From: Cacajao melanocephalus
Taxonomy: Eukaryota > Chordata > Mammalia > Primates > Pitheciidae
Assembly (NCBI GenBank): GCA_963573385.1
Contig: CAUYLG010066006.1
Span: 19,204 to 83,203, forward strand
Direction of reading: 5' to 3'
DNA length: 64,000 nucleotides
Positions 1-12,778 of the stretch are shown here, one piece after another. Under the pieces are notes generated by a model. The model did not search any database. It worked only from the letters and a program-made list of their open reading frames with translations, and was not told the origin of the DNA. The translations under genes were made by a program, and so were the position numbers. Within the stretch, counting starts at the first letter, position 1. The number at the start of each line of letters is the position of its first letter.

Positions 1-210
1 AGTGATTAATTACTTTTAGCGAATTATTGATTTAGTGAATGAATGTTTACCTGGATATGGAATTCTAAGTTGACAGTTGCTTCTTTAAAACACTAAGAAA
101 AAAATAATTCTATCATTGACTTGGATTTATTATGATTTCTTAAAGTGGCATTTGTCTTTTCTGCCTACTGCTTCCTAAATTTTCTCGATATTTCTGCTTC
201 TCAACATCAT
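1..210 (-). mobile_element. Possible old L1M fragment, antisense
   Basis: The first 120 bases resemble the antisense L1 ORF1/ORF2 boundary region (compare the wording around 4990-5060 in this window), but are very diverged. From 120 to 210 I see only AT-rich DNA with no gene. Confidence 0.35.
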
Positions 211-713
211 TAGGATGTGGTTGAGTATAGATCGATTTGTTCTTTCCCTTCTCAACACATGGATTGTTTTCATTTTCCACTTGGAAGCCTAGCGGACATC
301 TCAAAACTGAACTTCTAATTTTCTATTCCAAATCTACTCCACTCACTGTTGTGCCAGTTTTAAGTAATGGCAAATTGATCTTTTCAATTGTTCAGAAAAA
401 AATGTTGAAATCTTTCTTTTATCTCTCACATCCCACATTCAATCCATAAGGAATATTGCTTCTATCATCAAAATGAGTCCAGAATCCGGGGGCATTTCAT
501 TACCCACTGCTGCCAACCTGATTAAGCCACTATCATTTCTAGTCTGGATTCTTCCTGTAGCCTCTCCTGGTCTCTCTGCTTCTAATTTTGTCTCCTCTGT
601 TCTCTCCTCAGAAGCCACAGTGATTTTAAAACATGAGTTAAATCATGTCATTACTTTGTTTGAAACTGTCATTGTATCCTTATCTCACTCATGGTAAAAG
701 CCAAAGTCTTTAT
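211..713 (+). mobile_element. L2 LINE, 5' part of an element split by an L1
   Basis: The text follows the L2 consensus in sense orientation, including the stretch that reads like 'ctctcacatcccacattcaatcc' and the later 'atcatgtcattactttg' block. It breaks at 697-713, where the L1 was inserted, and resumes at 5885. The short open frames here are chance products of decayed L2 sequence. Confidence 0.8.
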
Positions 714-939
714 TTTTATTTTTATTTTTATTATTCTTTACAGTTCTGGGATACATATGTAGAACATGCAGGTTTGTTACATAGGTATACAAACCACGGT
801 GGTTTGCTGCACCCATCAACCCATCATCTACATTAGGTATTTCTCCTAATGCTTTCCCTCCCCTACACCCCACCCTCCAACAGGCCCTGGTGTGTGATGT
901 TCCCCTCCCTGTGTACATGTGTTCTCATTGTTCAACTCC

Positions 940-3900
940 CACTTATAAGTGAGAACATGTGGTGTTCGGTTTTCTGTTCCTGTGTTAGTTTGCTGAGAAT
1001 GATGGTTTCCAGCTTCATCCATGTCCCTGCAAAGGACATGAACTCATCCTTTTTTACAGCTGCATAGTATTCAATGGTGGATATGTGCCATATTTTCTTT
1101 ATCCAGTCTATCATTCATGGGGATTTGGATTGGTTCCAAATCTTTGCTATTGTGAACAATGCTGCAATAAACATACACGTGCATGTGTCTTTATAGTGGA
1201 ATGATTTATAGTCCTTTGGATATATACCCAGTAATGGGGTTGCTGGGTCAAATAGTATTTCTGGTTCTAGATCCTTGAGGAATCACCACACTGTCCTCCA
1301 CAATGGCTGAACTAATTTAAACTCCCACCAACAGTGTAAAGTGTGCCTATTTCTCCACATCCTCTCCAGCATCTGTTGTTTCCTGACATTTTAGTGATCA
1401 CCATTCTAACTGGTGTGACATGGTATCTCATTGTGGTTTTGATTGGCATTTCTCTAATGACCAGTGATGATGAGCTTTTTTTCATATGTGTGTTGGCTGC
1501 ATAAACGTCTACTTTTAAGAAGTGTCTGTTCATGTCCTTTGCCCACTTTTTGGTGGATTTTTCTTGTCTTTCTTTCTTTTCTTTCTTTCTTTCTTTTTTT
1601 TTTTTTTTTGTAAATTTGTTTAAGATTCTTATAGATTCTGGATATTAGGCCTTTGTCAGATGGATAGATTGCAAAAATTTTTTCCCATTCTGTAGGTTGC
1701 CTGTTCACTCTGTGCAGAAGCTATTTAGTTTAATTAGATCCCATTTGTCAGTTTTGGCTTTTGTTGTCATTGCTTTTGGTGATTTAGTCATGAAGTCTTT
1801 GCCTATGCCTATGTCCTGAATGGTATTGTCTAGGTTTTCTTCTAGGGTTTTTATGGTTTTAGGTCTTATGTTTAAGTCTTTAATCCATTTGCAGTTAATT
1901 TTGGCATAAAGTGTAAGAAGGGGTTCAGTTTCAATTTGCATATGGCTAGGGAGTTTTCCCAACACCATTTGTTAAATAGGGAATCCTTTCCCTATTGCTT
2001 GTTTTTGTCAGGTTTGTCAGATGGTTGCAGATGTGTGGTGTTAATTCTGAGGTCTGTGTTCTGTTACATTGGTCTGTATATCTGTTTTGGTACCAGTACC
2101 ATGCTGTTTGGTTACTGTAGTCTTGTAGTATAGTTTGAAGTCAGGTAGTGTGATGCCTCTAGCTTTGTTCTTTTTGCTTAGGATTGTCTTGACTATACGG
2201 GCTCTTTTTTCATTCTGCATGAAGTTTAAAGTAGTTTTTTAAAATTCTGCGAAGAAAGTCAATGGTAGCTTGATGGGAATAGCATTGAATCTATAAATTA
2301 CTTTGGGCAGTATGGCCATTTTCACGATATTGATTCTTCCTATCCACAAGCATGGAATGTTTTTCCATTTGTTTGTGTCCTATCTTATTTACTTGAGGAG
2401 TGGTTTTTAGTTCTCCTTAAAGAGGTCCTTCACATCCCTTGTTAGTTGTATTCCTAGGTATTTTATTCTCTTTGTAGCAATTGTGAATGGGAGTTCACTC
2501 ATGATTTGTCTCTCTGTTTGTCTATTATTGGTATATAGGAAGGCTTGTGATCTTTTGCACATGATTTTGTATCCTGAGACTTTGCTAAAGTTGCTTATCA
2601 GCTTCAGGAGATTTTAGTCTGAGATGCTGGGGTTTTCTAAATAATGTCATCTGCAAACACAGACAGTTTGACTTGCTCTTTTCCTATTTGAATACCCTTT
2701 ATTTCTTTCTCTTGCCTGATTGCCCTGGCCAGAACTTACAATACTATATTGAATAGGAGTGGTGAGAGAGGGCATCCTTGTCTTGTGCTGGTTTTCAAAA
2801 GGAATGCTTTCAGCTTTTGCCCATTCAGTGTGATATTGTCTATGGGTTTGTCATAAATAGCTTTTATTATTTTGAGATATGTTCCCGCAATAGCTAGTTT
2901 ATTGAGAGTTTTTAGCATAAAGAGGTGTTGAATTATATCGAAGATCTTTTCTGCATCTATTGAGATAATTGTGGGTTTTTTGTCATTGGTTCTGTTATGT
3001 GGTGGATTACGTTTATTGATTTGCTTATGTTGAACAAGCCTTGCATCCCAGGAATAAAGTCAACTTGATCATGGTGGATAAGCTTTTTTATGTGCTGCTG
3101 GATTTGATTTGCCAGTATTTTATTGAGGATTTTCACATCGATGTTCATCTGGGTTATTGGCTTGAAATTTTCTTTTTGTGTGTGTGTCACTGCCAGGTTT
3201 TAGTATAAGGATGATTCTGGTCTCATAAAATGAGTTAGGGAGAAGTCTTTCTTTTTCTATTGTTTGGAATACCTTCAGAAAAAATGGTACCATCTCCTCT
3301 TTGTACCTCTGGTAGAATCTGGCTGTGAATTCATCTGGTCCTGGGCTTTTTTTGGTTGGTGGCTATTAATTGCTGCCTCAATTTCAGAACTTGTTATTGG
3401 TCTATTCAGTGATTCAACTTCTTTCTGGTTTAGCCTTGGGAGGGTGTATGTGTCCAGGAATTTATCCATTTCTTCTGATTTTCTTGTTTATTTGCATAGA
3501 GATGTTTATAGTATTCTCTGATGTCAGTTTGTTTTTCTGTGGGATTTGTGGTGATACCCCCTGTATGATTTTTTATTGTGTCTTTGATTCTTCTCTCTTT
3601 TCTTCTTTGTTGTTAATCTTTTTTAAAAAACCAGCTCATTGATTCATTGATGTTTTTGAAGGGTTTTTCATGTCTCTATCTCCTTCAGTTTCATTGATGT
3701 TTTTGAAGGGGTTTTCATGTCTCTATCTCCTTCAGTTCTGCTCTGATCTTAGTTATTTCTTGTCTTCTGCTAGCTTTTGAATTTTTTTTTGCTTTTGCTT
3801 CTCTAGTTCTTTTAATTGTGATGTTAGGGTGTTGATTTTAGATCTTTTCTACTTTCTCCTGTTGGCATTTAGTGCTATAAATTTTCCTCTAAACACTGCT

Positions 3901-4750
3901 TTAGCTGTGTCCCAGAGATTCTGGTATGTTGTATCTTTGTTCTCATTAGTTTCAAACTATTTATTTCTGCCTTAATTTAGTTATTTACCCAGTAATCATT
4001 TAGGAGCAGGTTGTTCAGTTTCCATTTAGTTGTGTGGTTTTGAGTGAGTTTCTTAATCCTGAGTTCTATTTTATTGCACTGTGGTCTGAGAGGATATTTG
4101 TTATTATTTCCGTTCTTTTGCATTTGCTGAGGAGTGTTTTACTTCCAATTATGTGGTCAATTATAGGATAAGTGCAATGTGGTGCTGAGAATAATGTATA
4201 TTCTGCTGATTTGTGGTGGAGAGTTCTATAGATGTCTATTAAGTCCACTTGGTCCAGAGCTGAGTTCAAGTCCTGAATACCCTTGTTAATTTTCTGTCTC
4301 ATTGATCTGTCTAATATTGACAATGTGGTGTTAAAGTGTCCCACTAGTATTGTGTGGGAGTCTGAGTCTCTTTGTAGGTTTCTAAGAACTTGCTTTATGA
4401 ATCTGGGTGCTCCTATATTGGATGCATCAATATTTAGGACAGTTAGCTCTTCTTGTTGCATTGATCACTTTACCATTATGTAATGCCCTTCTTTGTCTTT
4501 TTTGATCTTTGTTGGTTTAAAGTCTGTTTCATCAGAAACTAAGATTGCAACCCCTGCTTTTTTGCTTTCCATTTGCTTGGTAAATATTCCTCCATCCCTT
4601 TATTTTGAGCCTATTTGTGTCTTTGCATGTGAGATGGGTCTCCTGAATACAGCACACTGATGGGTCTTGACTCTGTCCAATTTGCCAGTCTGTGTCTTTT
4701 AATTGGGGCATTTAGCTCATTTACATTTAAGATTAATATTGTTATGTGTG
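940..4750 (-). pseudogene. Decayed L1 ORF2 (endonuclease/reverse transcriptase)
   Basis: ORF2 of LINE-1 normally encodes an endonuclease, a reverse transcriptase and a C-terminal Cys-rich domain. Here only broken open pieces remain, all on the minus strand. A piece at 4066-4461 covers endonuclease sequence with the conserved SDH motif near its end (ILSDHSAIK). A piece at 2736-2918 has the RT-type run [16 protein letters not shown]. Pieces at 1705-1968 and 1454-1708 match the region between RT and the C-terminal domain. Many frameshifts and stops separate them, so no functional enzyme is encoded. Confidence 0.88.
3643..3735. repeat. 47-bp tandem duplication inside L1
   Basis: Two near-identical copies, 3643-3688 and 3690-3735, share the words ttcattgatgtttttgaagg and ctctatctccttcag. 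They sit in the antisense ORF2 region and add one extra unit to it. Confidence 0.9.
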
Positions 4751-4828
4751 AATTTGATGCTGTATTATGATGCTATCTTGTTAGTTTGCCCATTAGTTGA
4801 TGCAGTTTCTTAATAGTGTCTATGGTCT

Positions 4829-5860
4829 TTACAATTTGGTATGTTTTTGCAGTGGCTGATACTGGATTTTTCTTTCCATATTTAATGCTTCCTTCAGGAG
4901 CTCTTGTAAGGCAGGCCTGGTGGTGACAAAATCTCTCAGCATTTGCTTGTCTCTAAAGGATTTTATTTCTCCTTCACTTATGAAGCTTAGTTTGGCTGGA
5001 TGTGAAATTCTGGGTTGAAAATTTTTTCTTTAAGAATGTTGAATATTGGTCCCCACTCTCTTCTGGCTTATAGGGTTTCTGCAGAAAGATCCACTGTTAT
5101 TCTAATGGTCTTCCTTTTGTGGGTAACCTGAGCTTTTTCTCTGGTTGCCCTTAGCATTTTTTCCTTCATTTCAACCTTGGTGAGTCTGACGATTATGTAT
5201 CTTGGGGTTGCCTATCTTGAGGAGTATCTTCGTGGTGTTCTCTGTATTTCCTGAATTTGAATGTTGGCCTGTCTTGCTAGGTTGGGGAAGTTCTCCTGGA
5301 TAATATCCTGAAGAGTGTTTTCCAACTTGGTTTCACTCTCCCCATCACTTTCAGGTACACTGATCAAACGTAGATTTGTTTTTTTCACATAGTCCCATAT
5401 TTCTTGGAGGCTTTATTCACTGTTTTTCATTCATTTTTCTCTAATCTTGTCTTCATGCTTTATTTTGTTATTTCATATAATAGTCCCATTGGAGGCTTTG
5501 TTCATTATTTTTCATTCTTTTTTCTCTAATCTTGTCTTCATGCTTTATTTGATTAAGTTGATCTATAATCTCTGATATCCTTTCTTCCACTTGATCGATT
5601 TGGCTATTGATATTTGTGTATGCTTCACGAAGTTCTCATGCTGTTTCTCAGCTCCATCAGGTCATTTATGTTCTTCTCTAAACTGGTTATTCTATTTAGC
5701 AATTCCTCTAACCTTTTTTCAAGGTTCTTAGCTTCTTTGCATTGGGATAGAACATGCTCCTGTAGCTTGGAGGAGCTTGTTATTACCCACCTTCTGAAGC
5801 CTACTTCTGTCAATTTGTCAAACTTATTCTCTGTCCAGTTTTGTTCCTTTGCTGGCAAGG
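4829..5860 (-). pseudogene. Decayed, 5'-truncated L1 ORF1 (RNA-binding chaperone)
   Basis: ORF1p is the coiled-coil, RNA-binding L1 protein. The clearest surviving piece is 5625-5858 on the minus strand, 77 residues, containing a heptad-like run (LEKRLEELLNRITSLEKNI) typical of the ORF1p coiled coil. The RRM and C-terminal parts are broken. The probable ORF1 stop lies near 4829. The true N terminus is absent because the L1 is truncated just beyond 5860. Confidence 0.82.
5391..5550. repeat. Duplicated ~75-bp block inside L1 ORF1 region
   Basis: Copy 1 at 5391-5466 and copy 2 at 5482-5550 both start with agtcccat and end with cttgtcttcatgctttattt. The second copy lacks a few bases after the start. 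Confidence 0.85.
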
Positions 5861-5884
5861 AGTTGTGATCCTTTGGAGGAGAAG

Positions 5885-6378
5885 AAGGCCAGTCTTTATA
5901 GTCAACTGCAAGGTCCTACATGGTTTTAATCCCCTTCTCCTTAGCTTTACCTCTCTTATTCTATATACCCCAAGCACACCATTTCCCTTGGGTTCCTCAA
6001 ATACCTGCCATGCTCCTGTCTTTATATTAACTGGTCTTTCTTCCTGGAACACTTCTCCCCCAGATAGCCATACAGTTAACTCCATTACCTCCTTCGTGTT
6101 TTTGCTTAAACGTTATCTCCTCAGTGAGGACTACTGTGACCACCACACACCAGTCCAATCTCTCTTACTCTTCTGTATTTCGTAGCACTTTTCATCTTCT
6201 AAATTGTTATAAAGTTTACTGATTTGTTATGTTTACTGCTTATTTTCTGTCATTACATTAGAATGGAAGCCCTATGAGTACAGATGTTTTTGTATTTTGT
6301 ATAATTCTATCTCCTAAGTACCTAGAACAGAGACTGGCACAAAGAAGATGCATAATAAAAATTTATTGAGTGAGTGAT
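5885..6378 (+). mobile_element. L2 LINE, 3' part of the split element
   Basis: It continues the L2 of 211-713 after the L1 insertion. It ends with the typical L2 3' terminus wording: cctagaacagagactggcac, then a tail close to aataaaaatttattgagtga. Open frames such as 5841-6185 are chance reading through L2. Confidence 0.85.
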
Positions 6379-6429
6379 TAACCAATAAATAAATTATTAT
6401 TAATATAGAACTAGCATATATGTAACACA

Positions 6430-6895
6430 ATATAGTTCCAATGTATTTTCATAGGGTGGGAATGCAGTGAAATAGTTACATCCCAAATGCTCATTAACTG
6501 GTAAATAAACAAACTTTTGTATAGTCATACAATGAAAGGCAACCTACAACTAAAAGGAACAAAATACAGATACACAGAGCAACTTGGATGAATATCAAAA
6601 GCATTACATGAAACAAGCCAGATTAAAAACAACTGTATATAATATCATTCCATTTATATGAAATTTTAGAAAAATCAAAGCTATAGACGTGGAAAGCAGG
6701 TCAGCAGTTGCCTAATGCCAGGGGTGGTACAGGGGTGTAAAACAGGAATTAATTGCAGAAGGACATGATGGAATACCTAAAGGTTCTCAAAGTTTTCTGA
6801 AACTTGATTGTGATGGTGGTTGCATTACATGTTTATTAAAACTTATTGAACTGTTTGCTTGAAATGAATACATTTTAGGGTCCCTAACTTATTCT
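6430..6895 (+). mobile_element. L1M-type 3' end
   Basis: Sense-oriented late ORF2/3' UTR text of an old L1 (for example 'attccatttatatgaaatt' and 'ggggtggtacaggggtg'). Strongly diverged, no open frame. Confidence 0.65.
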
Positions 6896-6898
6896 TCA

Positions 6899-8035
<1,137 letters not shown>

Positions 8036-8165
8036 TATGTTTTGAGTACCCTCTATTTGCCAGGAAAATTTTATTAGTTTCTAGGGATGGATGTGATGGT
8101 TAACAAAACAAGGATTTGGACCTTACTTGAAGCAATTATTTTGTGTAAGTTGGACAAAGTTGTGT
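8036..8165 (-). mobile_element. L2 3'-end fragment, antisense
   Basis: The wording 'gagtaccctctatttgccagg ... gggatggatgtgatggttaacaaaac' is the antisense L2 terminus, diverged. Confidence 0.6.
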
Positions 8166-11100
8166 AAAGATGTCTTTAAGGACTGTTCTTTTTAGATTTT
8201 GGTCAATAAATTAAGCATTATTCGTTTTATAGCAGTTATCAGAGTTTTAATACTATGGATGAGTACTTTGTTTTGCTTATGAAATGAACTAGAGCAAAAT
8301 TACAGCCACTTTTCCTCCCAGGGCAGGAGAATGTCTTTGGAAAAGGAAATTCCAGCACCACCCCTTGAGGTCTTTATTTTCCAGCATAAATCTTCCAACT
8401 GTGGCGCTCACTCACTAAGTAAGCACACGTGAGCCACACCCCGCCTCTGCAGAGACTCACGCAGGGTGGGGCAGAGGCAAGGTATTTTGTTAATCCTTTT
8501 AGCTTGAGCAAGCAGAAGAAGGAAAACTCAGGAAATAAATCACATGAAAATATGAGAACAATAGGAAAGAAAAGCCTGTCTTTCAGGTTTGTTTCCTGTT
8601 CTAATACTTGTGGAATGTGGTCTTCTCTTCTACTGATGCTTAATATAACCAGAATATGCAAAGCTATAATTCTTTCCTTAACAAAAGTTTTCTGTTTTTC
8701 TGTTCATATTATCCTGTTAAAACCAGCATCTCCCAGAATTGTTAAAATCTAAGTTATAGTAGCCATTTAGCTGCAACTTCTACAGAGTGACATTTTACAA
8801 AGTAAACATTAGTTACATATCCAGTTTCCACTAAATTTATAATGTCCAGTAAATCTTCCATTTGCTTTTTATATTTTTCTAAGTAAGTTGCCTCTTACAA
8901 AATGTAGCCAAGTTTTGAAGAAATACAAAGTTTTTAAAAACCAGAAGACATTCTAGTAAAAACTACCTGAATACTTAAAACAACTTTTGCATATCAGTTT
9001 TGAGTATCCTATTAGGAAAACTGCTAAGTTTTAATTCATTTCCTTTCCATTGAGAAAGAATTTTTCTATGGCTAAAATTCCCATTAGCCAAGGAAGGTCA
9101 CTAATTCACAGGAGATTTATGGCCAAATCCAGAAATAAGGGTGCCAATTAATGTAATCTTCATCTACTTGTATATGGCCACTATCCATCACTGTTGCCTC
9201 CCTGGTTGCTGCTGTTCTGATCAACCATCTCATCTCTTGGGACTCTGCCTACCCCTTCCCTTCCACCATAATTCCTCCACCTCTAACCGCTGGTATCTCA
9301 AAATGGGTCCTCACACAGCTGGCAGCATCTGGACAAGGCAGAGACCTCCAGGATTAGTACTCATGGCGTCTGTGTTCTGAGAGAGGAAGGTTCCCTCTTC
9401 TTCCTGCTCCAAGCTAGATTTGGCTCCCTAGAAAAATCTGGCAGTGACCTAAGTTATAGGATTTGGTAGTGGTGACTGTAGTAATTATAAACTCTCTTCT
9501 CTAAAGCCACCAAATTGTATGTCTGCCATTTGGACTTTGACCTAGTAGTAAAGGACTTTCCCACAAATGGTGGCCCAGATTGCCAGTGTTTAGGCTTATG
9601 TCTGCTTTCACTTTTACCTAATAGACATAGTGGCTTCCATCCAGGAGTAGCGCAAATGTCACTTTGGTACCCCAGATGGGTGAGTCTAAGACTTCCCACA
9701 TCACACAAGTCAGTGAAGTCTGTGTGATAGGGTAGAATACTTGAAAACCTAAGCACAACTTCTTTGTCATAAAGGCACACTGGCTTTCAGAAGGGGAAAT
9801 TCTGTCTCACTAATTCACTTACTTAATTTCTTTCTGGAAATAAATGAATAAATCACAGTAGTTCTTTCAGGGGTTGAAAAATATTTACAGTGTTCCATGG
9901 AAAAAATCAGTAGATGCCATTCGTCTATATTTTTAGGAAGGCTCAATAGAAGTTATTCCTCAAACTCAGCCATGGTATGATTTAACACAGTGTTATTGTA
10001 ACAGAGAAAAGTAGTGGCGTGCTGAAGGCAGTTCACACAAGCTGGTGAGCCAAGCTGTTAAATTTCAAGGAATGTTGCAAGCTGTTTGCTATCAGTTTTG
10101 CTAGCTGGTTGGAGGCCTATAGAATAGGTCATTGTAGGAGTATTTACATCACAATAAACAAAGCAGTCTGAGGCCCCCTCCTGCCTCCGCACTCCCAGCC
10201 CAAACCAGGTAAACATTTACCAGGATATCACTGGATAAGAGATTGGTTTAGAAATAGAGAACAGAGTGGACCAATGGGATAAATGCTGAAGAATTATAAA
10301 TAGATAGCTTCCTCAGAGTTAGTTATTGGCACTAATCTTGTTTAGCATTTTAATAAATTCCCTAGTGAGAGGTAGTATACAAAGAGATGTCCATAATTTT
10401 CAGATGACATTAAATGTTTCCAGAGTTAAAGTATAAACCCATGGGATTAACACCCAGAACTCTTAATAAAACTTTGTGCATTCTCATAAGACAGGGGAAA
10501 GGCAATTTAGGGGGAAATTATCTTAAAATACTCTTGTTAAACGATAATTTCTAACCTTTGCGTTGCAATGTAGAGATGAAATTTAGAGATTTCTGTAGAC
10601 TTTTTCTATGTTCATTAGTATAACTTGTTAGCTGTGATAAAAAAGGCCACTGCAACACCAAGTTCCTTCAGAAGCTCTGGAAACCAGAGGAACTGGAAAT
10701 CAGAAGAACTGTCCCACTCTTAGAAAGAAACTTTAGTGCACACTTCCTGCTGTTTTGGTTAACATGCTTCAAGGAGAATGTAATGGAACTGGAAGAGTTT
10801 CAGAGAAAATTGTGCAACCTGGTCGGGGTATTATAGGAATCCCAGATGAGGCTGAAGATTATATTAACTAGCAAATCATGAAACATCTTGAATAAGGTAA
10901 ATATAGCTGTATTAAGCAAATCCTGAAAAACTGGAACTATAGTGCACCTCCTTAATCTTTGAAATAAGAATTTATAGAAGAAATAGAAATATACTATCGT
11001 TTCTCAAGGAAAAGAAATGATAGCAACTTCAAAGTTTAACTTTTATCAGTATTTAAAAATTATGATAGTTACCTATTTTGAAAGAGCAAAATTTACTTTA

Positions 11101-11695
11101 TACTTCCTCTGATTAGTGACCTACCTTTATCAGATAGGCTCTGTCAAAAGGAAGAGTGAGACATTCTCCCTCTTAACTTACCTTTAACCATTTTTGTTTG
11201 CTTTTTTTTCTAATGGCAACTCAAAGCAAAGAGCTGCAAGAGCCAGCCATTATCATTGTTTACTCTCATTGCTTAGCTCCCCGGGTGGGATGTGTTTCCA
11301 AAACACATTTTTGTATTTATAAGGAAATGTAGTTAGGATTAATTTTATTGTCCTATTAAAATTCACATTTTGGTTAAATCCTCAATTTCATTAAAAAAAA
11401 ATCAAGTTTCTTAACAGTGAATTAGGCAAAGGGAAGAAGAGAATGAATCACACTTTCTAGGGAAAAGATCTTCCCCACAATGGTGAGTGGGCTATTTGGG
11501 TGTGAAAAAAATAGGGCAACTTAATTAACTATGGCAAAACAGACGAGTGTCTTTCAAAAAAAAAAATCTAACAAGGCTCTGCACAATCTTAATAATAAAA
11601 ATTTTTGAAAAAAATGATTTTCATGTTAGTTCAGAGTTGATTGTCTAGGATAAACTAAAAAACGAAAGCTGTGGTAGAGGACCTAAAATATTGCA
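8166..11695. other. 3.5-kb unique non-coding region upstream of PHACTR2 exon 1
   Basis: No exon, tRNA or clear interspersed repeat could be supported. Short open frames (8374-8661, 8429-8752, 9454-9780) have no recognisable protein features and no splice context. Because repeats are sparse compared with the rest of the window, this is the likeliest place for distal promoter or enhancer DNA, but the sequence alone does not prove that. Confidence 0.5.
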
Positions 11696-11699
11696 CTTT

Positions 11700-11830
11700 G
11701 TCATTTTTTACTTTTTAATGAAATATATACATTCAGCAAACTGCACATCACTGTAGACATCTCGAGGAATTTTCGTAAAATGAACACATCCAGTAACCAC
11801 CATCCAGTCTAATGCACCATATGTAGATGC
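11700..11830 (-). mobile_element. Possible L1M/HAL1 fragment, antisense
   Basis: The wording 'gaggaattttcgtaaaatgaacac ... ccagtaaccaccatccagtc' resembles antisense old L1 3' sequence. Short and diverged. Confidence 0.45.
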
Positions 11831-11845
11831 TGCACATACTGTCTC

Positions 11846-11883
11846 TCTATATATTTATATATACACACTATATATATATATAG
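11846..11883. repeat. AT-rich (TA)n simple repeat
   Basis: Alternating tatatatttatatatacac followed by (ta)n up to tagcatg. Confidence 0.8.
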
Positions 11884-12420
11884 CATGTACATTACTCATA
11901 CTAATTAATCAATTGTAAATATGAAGAATATTTGTATTCATATTTTTAAGAAGATTGAGATTGAACAGGATATAATAGTAGGGTCTCATTCAACTTTCAA
12001 GGTTGTTATAGCTGTTTTCCCGTTTGGTGTATTTTAAACACTTCATTTCACAGTAATTCTTTGGAAATAAAGGAGAGGTGAGCACTCCAGAGTTTTAGGT
12101 GGCAGACAGTGAAGAGTCTATTGATCTCAAACACAGCTCTATCATTTAGATTTATTGTCGAGCCTGATTGAGGCCATTAATGCTGTTTTTCTGAATTGTA
12201 TTTGTTAAAAGGAAGATAATTTTTAAAACGAGAAAAAAAAAATGGGCACAGGACATGAGAATGCCACAATACTGCAAATAGAATGTAAGGAAGGAAATAA
12301 CTTTTAAGAAACAAATTTTGTTAAATTAAGTACCGTGACTAAATACTTTAATTCCTTTTCTTGTAGCCTTCAAGGATCATTTGACTTTGAACCTTTTAAG
12401 TTAAAGAGGAGTAGCCTGAA
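11884..12420. other. Non-coding DNA just upstream of the GC-rich promoter
   Basis: AT-rich sequence with no gene. Composition changes abruptly to GC-rich at about 12420. Confidence 0.5.
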
Positions 12421-12499
12421 AGCTTGAGCTCCCTTCCACCCTGAGGGAGTGTGGGTACGGCAGGGCCGGCCGGGGGCTTCCCCCACCGCTGCTCCTGCG

Positions 12500-12538
12500 C
12501 CCTCCCCCGCGCCCCCCGCTTCCCCCTCCTCCCCTCCC
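12500..12538 (-). promoter_or_regulatory. Putative G-quadruplex on the minus strand
   Basis: Six C-runs of 3-6 bases (12500-12502, 12504-12508, 12512-12517, 12522-12526, 12531-12534, 12536-12538) are separated by loops of 1-4 bases. The complementary strand therefore fits the G3+N1-7 quadruplex rule several times over. Confidence 0.7.
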
Positions 12539-12566
12539 TATCGCCCTCACCCCCCTTCTTCCCCCG

Positions 12567-12579
12567 TGACCCCTGACCC
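12567..12579 (-). promoter_or_regulatory. DR1 nuclear-receptor-type element
   Basis: TGACCC-C-TGACCC on the + strand is GGGTCA-G-GGGTCA on the minus strand: two identical half sites in direct repeat with a 1-bp spacer. This is the layout bound by RXR heterodimers, HNF4 and COUP-TF. Function is inferred from motif only. Confidence 0.5.
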
Positions 12580-12715
12580 CAGCTAATCTGCATAGAGGAA
12601 TGACAGGCATCCGCTGGGCAGGATCCGCCGCGCCGGCTACGGCCGGCCGGGCTGGGAGACCCGCGCTGGGGAGAAGGTGAGGGGACCCGGCGGGCCGCTC
12701 AGCACAGGCCGGGAC

Positions 12716-12778
12716 ATGAACGCTTGGAACTCTGGCTGGGAGCGGACCCATGATCGAAGGACCAAAGCAGCCGCGTGA
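12716..12778 (+). promoter_or_regulatory. uORF 1 in PHACTR2 5' UTR (20 codons)
   Basis: ATG at 12716 opens a 20-codon frame ending in TGA at 12776-12778, 29 bases before the main ATG. Its context (gacATGa) is moderate, with G at -3 and A at +4. If the transcript starts upstream of 12716, this small frame would be scanned first and could dampen translation of the main frame. Confidence 0.55.

Larger units (their letters stand above)
714..5884 (-). mobile_element. 5'-truncated L1 (primate L1P type), inserted into L2
   Basis: The left edge is the reverse complement of an A-rich L1 tail followed by the L1 3' UTR (ggaacatgcaggtttgttac-like wording). The body runs antisense through ORF2 into ORF1 and stops in the N-terminal part of ORF1, so the 5' UTR is missing. 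The flanking host is L2 on both sides. An imperfect TSD is visible: aaagccaaagtctttat at 697-713 and aaggccagtctttat at 5885-5899. Stops and frameshifts break both ORFs, so this copy cannot move by itself. Two internal short duplications (3643-3735 and 5391-5550) post-date or accompany its history. Confidence 0.92.

Noticed and set aside
714..5884. An active, full-length L1
   Set aside because: The 5' UTR is missing and both ORFs are broken by many stops and frameshifts.
12401..12751. Minus-strand frame across the CpG block, hinting at a divergent gene
   Set aside because: Arg/Gly/Pro-rich composition is what GC-rich promoter DNA gives by chance; no splice sites or family match seen.
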